Position numbers and translations under genes: made by a program
Notes under the pieces: generated by a model
The model's database searches: none
What the model was told of the DNA's origin: nothing
The model's input: only the letters and a program-made list of their open reading frames with translations
Shown here: piece by piece, positions 1-4,818 of the stretch
How the letters are laid out: each line of letters starts with the position of its first letter
How positions within the stretch are numbered: position 1 is the stretch's first letter
NCBI GenBank assembly: GCA_964393115.1
Contig: CAYMST010000099.1
Location: forward strand, 1 to 15,941
Source: CAYMST01 sp964393115
Lineage (GTDB): Bacteria; Bacteroidota; Bacteroidia; Cytophagales; Cyclobacteriaceae
Direction of reading: 5' to 3'
DNA: 15,941 nucleotides

Positions 1-53
1 AGAGCGCTTGACTGGCAGTCAAGAGGTCGTGGGTTCGAATCCCATCTTCTCCA
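1..53 (+). tRNA. tRNA-Ala (anticodon GGC), 3' part, cut by window start
   Basis: The window opens inside the D-arm of a tRNA gene. The anticodon stem CTTGA/TCAAG (7-11 with 19-23) closes the loop CTGGCAG, giving anticodon GGC at 14-16. The T-arm GTGGG-TTCGAAT-CCCAT follows, then the acceptor 3' half CTTCTCC and discriminator A at 53. Position 70 of the tRNA is U, as expected for the G3:U70 alanine identity pair, although G3 itself is outside the window. CCA is not encoded, so it would be added after transcription. The 5' acceptor strand and most of the D-arm are missing only because of the window edge. Confidence 0.93.
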
Positions 54-95
54 CTTTTTATTCTTTGAAGTAAACATTAAATCAAAAAAACAACT

Positions 96-123
96 GCTTG
101 ACTGGTAGTCAAGAGGTCGTGGG
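96..123 (+). repeat. Direct repeat of the tRNA-Ala anticodon-arm region (tRNA fragment)
   Basis: Bases 96-123 repeat bases 6-33 of the tRNA-Ala gene with 27 of 28 identities, at an offset of exactly 90 bp. The single difference (C16 to T106) falls in the anticodon, turning GGC into GGT, but the copy cannot be a tRNA. It has no D-arm or acceptor strand upstream (the preceding 40 bp are AT-rich), and it leaves the tRNA sequence after the 5' side of the T-stem. It could be the scar of a tandem tRNA duplication or of an integration event at the tRNA; the sequence alone does not decide. Confidence 0.85.
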
Positions 124-166
124 AGGTTCGCCTCTGCGACGGGTGGCCGGTGCCATTCGCTCTCCC
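121..166. other. GC-rich nested palindromic segment joined to the tRNA fragment
   Basis: Where the tRNA-like copy ends, a strongly GC-rich stretch begins, in contrast with the AT-rich DNA on both sides. It contains GAGG-TTCG-CCTC (123-134), a perfect 4-bp stem with a TTCG tetraloop, GCGA/TCGC (136-139 with 157-160), GGC/GCC (145-147 with 152-154), and an outer GGGAG/CTCCC pair (121-125 with 162-166). The GAGG and GGGAG pairings overlap, so they are alternatives. It could be a REP-like palindromic element or a remnant of foreign DNA. No coding potential is seen. Confidence 0.5.
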
Positions 167-189
167 ATTTTATACACTTGAATACCAGA

Positions 190-224
190 CACTTAAGGAA
201 TTAAAATCGTAAGTGCTTTTTTAT
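190..224 (+). terminator. Possible weak intrinsic terminator after the tRNA
   Basis: CACTTA (190-195) can pair with TAAGTG (210-215), followed by C and a T-run (217-222). The loop is long (14 bases) and AT-rich, so the hairpin is weak. It lies suitably between the tRNA region and the toxin-antitoxin operon to end tRNA transcription. Confidence 0.35.
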
Positions 225-274
225 TTGCAAGCTTTTCATCACTAAAATAAAAGATATCGTGACGGTTGTTTATG

Positions 275-314
275 GCGACAGAATTGATATTTATTGCGAC
301 ACATTGTATCTTTA
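275..314 (+). promoter_or_regulatory. Candidate promoter and operator of the parDE operon
   Basis: A Bacteroidota-type promoter can be read as ATTG (283-286), 20 bases, then TATCTTTA (307-314), one mismatch from TAnnTTTG. Two direct repeats of GCGACA (275-280 and 296-301) start 21 bp apart, two helical turns, and flank or overlap the putative -33 box. ParD-type antitoxins usually repress their own operon through short repeated half-sites, so these repeats are plausible operator half-sites. An AAGGAG at 314-319 is 17 bases ahead of the ATG, too far for a normal ribosome binding site. Confidence 0.4.
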
Positions 315-336
315 AGGAGAACTTAAAGGCCAAAGA

Positions 337-606
337 ATGTCAGATCGAATTAATGCACGCCTTTCTAAACCACTAGCCGATCATGTCAATCGGATGGTTG
401 GTAAGAATGGACTATATGAAACACCAAGTGAATATATACGCTCGCTAATTCGTCGTGATATGGAAAGCGATGCCTCTAGGGTTTATGCTGCGGTCATTGA
501 AGGATTTGAGGACATCAATCAAGGACGATATTTTGAGTCGACCGGCGATTGGAAGCAAGACAAAAAGCGATTTGCGGAACGTGAGAATGAAGGCTGGAAG
601 TCATAG
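337..606 (+). CDS. ParD-like ribbon-helix-helix antitoxin
   Basis: An 89-residue protein with the profile of a type II antitoxin. An N-terminal RHH/CopG-type DNA-binding segment (about residues 1-43) contains an INARLSKPL strand followed by two helices, the second beginning TPSEYIRSLIRR. A charged, Trp- and Glu-rich tail (residues 45-89) follows, of the kind that wraps around the toxin. Known role of the family: to neutralise the cognate ParE/RelE-fold toxin and repress the operon. The stop is 2 bp before the next ATG, the usual antitoxin-first, tightly coupled order. The start is the first ATG after the candidate promoter. The family is clear, but the exact subfamily is not. Confidence 0.85.
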   Translation: MSDRINARLSKPLADHVNRMVGKNGLYETPSEYIRSLIRRDMESDASRVYAAVIEGFEDINQGRYFESTGDWKQDKKRFAERENEGWKS

Positions 607-608
607 CA

Positions 609-953
609 ATGGCAAAGTTTTTTCTAACGCAAAGGGCTTTTTCTGATCTTTTAGAAATCGAAACCTATTCGAAAGAACGATGGGGCGAAAATCAAACCGA
701 TTCTTACATGAATGCCATATATGTAGCGTTTAAAAAGACAGCTGAAAAACCCCATATCGGTGAGCTACGTCAATATCGTTCATTCCCGTTTTACATGGCA
801 CCTGCTGAGCGTCACTATGCTGTCTATAAAGTGATCGATCATGGTATCATTATCGCAACCGTGCTTCATGGACACCGAAATATTGAGTCGATTATTCAGA
901 AGGTTGGCAACCTTCTTGCTGATGAAATTGATCGAATGGAACGCAAGATTTAA
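609..953 (+). CDS. ParE/RelE-superfamily toxin
   Basis: A 114-residue protein of normal length for ParE toxins. It begins with the typical beta strand and helix (MAKFFLTQRAFSDLLEIETYSKERWG). The central part carries KPHIGELRQYRSFPFYMAP, and the core ends with the hallmark strand-turn IIIATVLHGHRNIESII (about residues 80-96), equivalent to the 'VLHGRMD' region of ParE. Family members inhibit DNA gyrase (ParE) or cleave mRNA (RelE); which applies here cannot be read from the sequence. The reading frame is intact and translationally coupled to the upstream antitoxin. A C-terminal extension (residues 97-114) follows the core fold. Confidence 0.85.
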   Translation: MAKFFLTQRAFSDLLEIETYSKERWGENQTDSYMNAIYVAFKKTAEKPHIGELRQYRSFPFYMAPAERHYAVYKVIDHGIIIATVLHGHRNIESIIQKVGNLLADEIDRMERKI

Positions 954-1168
954 AAAAACCGCTCTTGGGGATTCCGGCCATATTCTGACCTGTGTAGATA
1001 GGGGTTATGCACATCAAAATTGCAAAAACCATTTCCTTGAATCAAACCTTGAAATCGTTGGGTTATCCACCAGCACTTTCCACCCAAAACAATGAAGTTT
1101 GGTATCTCTCACCCTTCAGGGATTAACGAACACCAAAGACGATTGAATGAGTCGAAAAAGTCACAAAT
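954..1168. other. Non-coding stretch, probably further decayed toxin DNA
   Basis: No convincing intact gene is visible on either strand. On the minus strand, short ParE-like patches occur in different frames: FDSFNRL near 1135-1160 and LVDNPTISRFDS near 1040-1075. They hint that the toxin relic at 1169-1267 once continued leftward with multiple indels. The patches are short, so this is weak evidence. Confidence 0.3.
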
Positions 1169-1267
1169 TCAGATCGTGGATGTACGCCCAATTCCGAATA
1201 GATGACACCCGTAGTCACAAACAGTTTCTAGTTCACGGTCTGCTTCTTCGGAAAGAATATAATGCAT
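1169..1267 (-). pseudogene. parE toxin relic (N-terminal fragment)
   Basis: Reading leftward from ATG at 1267-1265, a 32-codon frame ends in TGA (1171-1169). It starts MHYILSEEADRELETV, matching the usual ParE opening ('M-Y-x-L-S-x-E-A-D-x-D-L'), and continues CDYGCHLFG, like the 'DY...FG' end of the first helical hairpin. After the stop only short ParE-like patches survive in other frames. It follows the damaged antitoxin by 8 bp in the normal parD-parE order. It is a broken copy, unrelated in close sequence to the intact toxin at 609-953. Confidence 0.65.
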
Positions 1268-1275
1268 AGTGAAAA

Positions 1276-1502
1276 CTAATGCATTTGCGTCTTCGCAGCA
1301 ATAATATCCTGAGCACTACGCTTGCTGTCTGGGCTGTTCCAGTCTTTTTCAATTTCTGCCTTGAGGTCGTTAATCACTTTGTGTCTATAGCCTTTATGCA
1401 ATCGAAGTGCCTCTCGCACCAATTCGCTGGCGTTTTGATAGTCGCCTGATGCAAGTTGTGTGCCATATAATCTCTCTGCTTTTTGGTAAAGCTTACGTTC
1501 AT
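1276..1502 (-). pseudogene. parD antitoxin gene disrupted by a 1-bp frameshift
   Basis: The first 12 codons from ATG (1502-1500) give MNVSFTKKQRDY, the canonical ParD start. The rest of ParD continues in the next frame as GTQLASGDYQNASELVREAL and onward to TAG at 1278-1276. Restoring one base near 1464-1466 (TATAT-GG read as TAT-ATN-GGC) joins the two halves into a 75-residue ParD of normal length and layout (RHH domain, then a helical toxin-binding tail). A Shine-Dalgarno AAGGAG (1509-1514) sits 6 bases before the ATG and fixes the start. A single-base deletion is the simplest explanation, and a sequencing error cannot be excluded. The adjacent toxin is also decayed, which favours a true pseudogene. 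Confidence 0.8.
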
Positions 1503-1542
1503 CAGAATCTCCTTTTTCACGATATACCACAAACATCCACAT

Positions 1543-1849
1543 TTAGAAAATATAAACATCGTAAAAAACAAGCCCCCTCAAGCACTCTTTATATGCTAAC
1601 CATAAATCAGCAATGCATTCGCTAATTTTTGGTGAATACCCCATTTAGGATAACACTAATAAAACCAGTTTGGCAGTTCCGATAACACTTTTATAGTTAC
1701 TGGAAATAACATTATCGAAATTATTTATTCTTAGATCTATGGTTTTAAAGTATTCAAAGTGATTCCTTTCAAGAATATAGTGATTATGCTTACCTTTTTG
1801 GTAAGATTTCAAAACACCATATAATATTCATTCATAAATACCCACACCT
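1543..1849. other. Intergenic region between parD relic and membrane protein gene
   Basis: About 300 bp of AT-rich DNA without a credible coding region on either strand. It must hold the promoters of the divergent parD relic and of the gene at 1850. Apart from the hairpin and promoter-like elements listed at 1789-1829, nothing stands out. Confidence 0.5.
1789..1829 (+). promoter_or_regulatory. Hairpin overlapping a candidate -33 box upstream of 1850
   Basis: CTTACC-TTTTT-GGTAAG (1789-1805) is a perfect 6-bp inverted repeat. The TTTTG inside it (1796-1800) lies 21 bases before TAATATTC (1822-1829), a two-mismatch version of the TAnnTTTG -7 element, and the ATG at 1850 follows 20 bases later. 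No T-run follows the hairpin, so it is better read as an operator-like site than a terminator. Confidence 0.3.
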
Positions 1850-2395
1850 ATGACGGAAATACCTGTTTGGATAATTTTCTTTGGCGCTGCCTCGTCTATT
1901 TTCTCCATCCTTGCGGCCAGTCTTATCTATTGGCATTACCGTAAAACCATTAGAAACCAAAAGAACGACCTCATCTGGCAGACCTTTCGAGAAATTGATG
2001 CGGTATCTGATGACGACTCAATATTAACACTTTTGGATATCGAAGAGGAAGATGTCGTCAAACTCGGACTTAGTAAAAAACAAATCAAAACATTTGTACT
2101 GGTCACGGAGGTCATTTGGAGAAGACTAATGGATAATAAAGGATTTGGACGAATCCGCAATGCTATAGCCCAATCAAAAACCATGGAAGAAAGTGTGGAT
2201 ATCATTTTACTCAACAACTGGGAGTTAACAGACATCGGCTATACCGGTAGGATTACCATGAGCGAAGGATTCGCTAAAGCCTGGCCGATCATTCAAAAAA
2301 TCTGGCCCACCGACCCCAACAACTTCGCTGCCGCCTATATTGAAGCCGGTATTAAAAGAGGACAACTTCGAAGAAATAAAGGTAAAAACCAATGA
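1850..2395 (+). CDS. Hypothetical membrane-anchored protein
   Basis: A 181-residue protein that I do not recognise. Residues about 6-28 form one strongly hydrophobic helix (IPVWIIFFGAASSIFSILAA and beyond), followed by positive residues (HYRKTIRNQK). This suggests an N-terminal anchor with the remaining 150 residues in the cytoplasm. The soluble part is mixed alpha/beta-like, with an acidic stretch (SDDDSILTLLDIEEEDVV, about 53-70), a Trp-rich segment and a basic C-terminal tail (GIKRGQLRRNKGKNQ). No catalytic motif is evident. It is monocistronic, with 239 bp to the next gene. Confidence 0.75.
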   Translation: MTEIPVWIIFFGAASSIFSILAASLIYWHYRKTIRNQKNDLIWQTFREIDAVSDDDSILTLLDIEEEDVVKLGLSKKQIKTFVLVTEVIWRRLMDNKGFGRIRNAIAQSKTMEESVDIILLNNWELTDIGYTGRITMSEGFAKAWPIIQKIWPTDPNNFAAAYIEAGIKRGQLRRNKGKNQ

Positions 2396-2643
2396 TAAAC
2401 AGTGTGGGTCTCTTCGTCGTGTTCTTTGTAAATGGTCCCTTTTCGAGAGGTTAAAAAAAACTACGCATTCAACTTAGGTTTTCTGTTATTTTAGCAACAC
2501 TAACTTATTATTTAAAATACCTAAACATTGGATACCATGTGTAACAAGGCTGCGATTATAGCTTGGAAATTTGACCATAAGAACCAATCTATCATCGTTA
2601 ACCTCATATGGTGTCCTCTAACTTTAGGAGATAATTGAATGAA

Positions 2644-3327
2644 ATGAAAAAAGTTCTTATCGCCGGAGCCACAGGCATGATTGGAAAGCTCATCACCGAA
2701 ATGTGCCTGGAATCAGAAGAAATTTATCACGTCACCACTTTAGTCAGAAAAGAGACAGCCAGTACCAACACTAAACTAAAAGAGGTCGTCGTAGCTGACA
2801 TGTTAGACTTATCAAGTGTAGCCTATGAGTTTAAAAATATTGACATTGCCTTTTTCTGCATTGGTGCATACACCGGAAAAGTAAATGATGATCAGTTCGC
2901 AAAAATCACCGTAGACATGCCTGTCGCCTTCGCTAAAGCCCTTAAAAGTAATAGCTCACAAGCAACTTTATGCCTACTAAGCGGGCAAGGTGCAGACCGG
3001 GAAGAAAAAAGTAAAATGGCTTTCGCAAAATATAAGGGGATGGCAGAAAATCAATTATCAAACATAGGGTTGAAGGCGTTTTATACGTTCCGACCAGCTT
3101 ACATTTATCCAGTGACAAAACGTAAGGAGCCAAACTTTATCTACACCCTAAGTCGATTGCTTTATCCTATCATCAAACTTTTCGGAAAAAATGGCAGCGT
3201 CAAATCTACTGAATTAGCATCCGCCATGTTCTCGGTGGGCCTCAACAGTTATGAAAAAGAGGTTATAGAGAATCACGAAATCATAGACATCTATCAGAAC
3301 CAGAAAAACCTTTCCAATGTCAGTTAA
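2644..3327 (+). CDS. NAD(P)-binding Rossmann-fold protein (atypical SDR, NmrA/HTATIP2-like)
   Basis: The protein opens MKKVLIAGATGMIGKL, a GxxGxxG-type dinucleotide-binding loop typical of atypical short-chain dehydrogenases. It continues with VVVADMLDLSS (end of the adenine-binding half), AFFCIGAY (the strand before the cofactor nicotinamide region), LLSGQGAD, and a YKGMAE segment with the Tyr-x-x-x-(Lys/Met) geometry degenerate, then FRPAYIYP, common in these proteins. The substrate is unknown. A TTG at 2635 with AGGAG 4 bases upstream would add three residues (M-N-E). I chose ATG 2644 because the family starts directly at the first beta strand. Its last 11 bp overlap the next ATG, which suggests translational coupling. 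Confidence 0.85.
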   Translation: MKKVLIAGATGMIGKLITEMCLESEEIYHVTTLVRKETASTNTKLKEVVVADMLDLSSVAYEFKNIDIAFFCIGAYTGKVNDDQFAKITVDMPVAFAKALKSNSSQATLCLLSGQGADREEKSKMAFAKYKGMAENQLSNIGLKAFYTFRPAYIYPVTKRKEPNFIYTLSRLLYPIIKLFGKNGSVKSTELASAMFSVGLNSYEKEVIENHEIIDIYQNQKNLSNVS

Positions 3328-3859
3328 GAATAGCATATATATCGCGACAAGCCTTGACGGGTTTATTGCAGACAAAGACAATAGTATAGATTGGTTAAAC
3401 ACTTTTCCTCCACCAGAAGGCTCGGATATGGGATTTGAAACCTTCATGAACGGCATTGACGCATTGGTTATGGGGCGCATCACTTTTGAAACGGTTTTAA
3501 GTTTTGGAGTTGAATGGCCATATCAGAAACCGGTCTTTGTTTGGAGTCGATCCGAGACAAAAATCCCAAAAGAGTTATCTTCCAAGGCTTTTGCGACCAC
3601 AGGCACTCCCGTAGAGATCACAACTGTCTTGCAGCAAAAAGGCATGTCTCGCCTCTATATTGACGGAGGTAAAACAATTCAAAGTTTTTTGGAGCAAGAC
3701 TTGATAGATGAAATGATTATCACAACGATTCCACTATTGCTTGGCGGAGGCAGTCGACTGTTTGGCGCATTAGAAGCTCCTAAAACATTCACTTGCACGC
3801 ACACAGAGTGTTTTAACAACGGTGTAGTTCAAAGCACTTTCATCAAAAAAACGATGTAA
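3317..3859 (+). CDS. Dihydrofolate reductase-family protein (RibD C-terminal domain)
   Basis: A 180-residue protein of the normal length for single-domain YyaP/YwjB-type members. The motif IYIATSLDGFIAD (about 7-19) is the classic N-terminal strand and loop. Further landmarks are VMGRITFETV (51-60), LYIDGGKTIQSFLEQDLIDE (113-132) and IPLLLGGGSRLF (138-149), the last forming the conserved NADPH-binding glycine turn. Family members share the DHFR/RibD reductase fold and presumably reduce a pterin- or pyrimidine-like substrate with NADPH. They are generally not the housekeeping FolA enzyme, so no gene name is given. Its start codon lies inside the end of the preceding NAD(P)-binding gene, so the two are probably expressed together. 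Confidence 0.9.
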   Translation: MSVKNSIYIATSLDGFIADKDNSIDWLNTFPPPEGSDMGFETFMNGIDALVMGRITFETVLSFGVEWPYQKPVFVWSRSETKIPKELSSKAFATTGTPVEITTVLQQKGMSRLYIDGGKTIQSFLEQDLIDEMIITTIPLLLGGGSRLFGALEAPKTFTCTHTECFNNGVVQSTFIKKTM

Positions 3860-3901
3860 AATCAATGGTCATTCTCTCTACTCAACCAAAATATCACCTA
3901 T

Positions 3902-4312
3902 ATGAACGCCTTAGACAAAATCACGGATCATTATATGGCAAAAGCCTTAAAAGGTGATTTTGAAATGGACACTATTCGTAAAGAATTGTCCGGGGTTGAC
4001 ATTTCCGAGGAAGACCTTAAGGCACTGATTAGGAAAGTTGACGAGGTCGTTCAGGGAAACGCCCTTTCTAAAAAGAACAAAACCAAAGGGAAAGAATTGA
4101 CCTATGCCGGACTGGTTGCGATAAGCATTGGAGTCCTGTCAACACTTGGTACATTACTTGGCATATTTGATATTGGTGACAGTTTCATTTTTGTTTATGG
4201 TCCTATTATCGGCGGAACATCTTTGTTTGTTGCAGGAAAAACACTGAGAAATAAGGAACCTGTTATTGAACAAAAGCGGGTAGTTTTTGGCCGCTTGTTA
4301 CGTCGGAAGTAA
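3902..4312 (+). CDS. Small two-helix membrane protein of unknown function
   Basis: A 136-residue protein that I cannot assign. Residues 1-62 are charged and helical, ending in a Lys-rich stretch (SKKNKTKGKEL). Two hydrophobic segments follow, about 68-88 (YAGLVAISIGVLSTLGTLLG) and 94-112 (FIFVYGPIIGGTSLFVAG), separated by a short turn with one Asp (FDIGDS). The tail is basic (KRVVFGRLLRRK). Basic flanks on both sides predict both ends in the cytoplasm. It begins 42 bp after the DHFR-family gene and may share its transcript. Confidence 0.75.
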   Translation: MNALDKITDHYMAKALKGDFEMDTIRKELSGVDISEEDLKALIRKVDEVVQGNALSKKNKTKGKELTYAGLVAISIGVLSTLGTLLGIFDIGDSFIFVYGPIIGGTSLFVAGKTLRNKEPVIEQKRVVFGRLLRRK

Positions 4313-4381
4313 TAGCATTAATTTTGATTGAAAGTGTTCACCAAAACAACAATTCGTCGTTAAATAAGAAGAAACAAGTTA

Positions 4382-4407
4382 TGAGTTAATCATTGACAAA
4401 TAACTCA
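4382..4407. promoter_or_regulatory. Inverted repeat upstream of the VOC gene
   Basis: TGAGTTA (4382-4388) and TAACTCA (4401-4407) form perfect 7-bp arms separated by 12 bases, 26 bp ahead of the ATG at 4434. The spacing fits a dimeric regulator's operator better than a terminator, since no T-run follows. Function is unproven. Confidence 0.3.
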
Positions 4408-4433
4408 ATTCTAAAACGGACTATAAAACAAGC

Positions 4434-4811
4434 ATGAAAAACATATCCCGGTTACTCACGAATATACTCTCGGATAAACTAAAGGAAACGAAGGACTTCT
4501 ATATTTCTCTATTTGATTTCTCCGCAGCCTACGAAAGTGATTGGTATATCCAGCTCGTATCTGACAAACAGCAAGTGGAGCTAGGAATTATCGACCAGAA
4601 AAGTGATTTGATTCCTACAGCGTTTCAACAACCACCAAAAGGATTCTATTTGACTTTTGTAGTAGACAGCGCAGACGAGTTATTTGATTTGGTACAAGCT
4701 AAAAATTACACCATTGTTTCACCGCCTCAAGATACTTTCTACGGCCAGCGTCGATTTCTTATCACTGACCCCAACGGAGTATTAGTAGATGTATCCTCTA
4801 TAATTAGGTAG
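4434..4811 (+). CDS. VOC (glyoxalase/bleomycin-resistance) fold protein
   Basis: A 125-residue single-domain protein with the two beta-alpha-beta-beta-beta halves of the vicinal-oxygen-chelate fold. The first half is SRLLTNILSDKLKETKDFYI through WYIQLVSD. The second starts at GFYLTFVVDSADELFDLV, and the protein ends with FYGQRRFLITDPNGVLVDVS, the family's signature final strands. Two usual metal-ligand positions are not standard: the first strand has Asn where His is common, and the closing 'DPxGxxxE' Glu is replaced by Asp. It may therefore be a binding protein or a metal-independent member rather than a true glyoxalase. It ends 7 bp from the convergent WG-repeat gene. Confidence 0.85.
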   Translation: MKNISRLLTNILSDKLKETKDFYISLFDFSAAYESDWYIQLVSDKQQVELGIIDQKSDLIPTAFQQPPKGFYLTFVVDSADELFDLVQAKNYTIVSPPQDTFYGQRRFLITDPNGVLVDVSSIIR

Positions 4812-4818
4812 ACCGATG

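Noticed and set aside
96..123. A second tRNA gene with anticodon GGT (Thr)
   Set aside because: There is no acceptor, D-arm or complete T-arm around the anticodon stem-loop, so it is only a fragment copied from tRNA-Ala.
1005..1071. Two DnaA-box-like 9-mers, TTATGCACA (1005-1013) and TTATCCACC (1063-1071), suggesting an origin
   Set aside because: Each has one mismatch from TTATCCACA, which is expected by chance every few kilobases. There is no dnaA, no AT-rich unwinding repeat and no further boxes nearby.
841..1095. 84-codon plus-strand reading frame overlapping the end of parE
   Set aside because: It is out of frame with parE, has no family resemblance and runs through antisense relic sequence, so it is a shadow frame.
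4393..4427. Sigma70-like TTGACA and TATAAA ahead of the VOC gene
   Set aside because: The spacing is 23 bases instead of about 17, the -10 is almost on the ATG, and Bacteroidota primary promoters use a different consensus.
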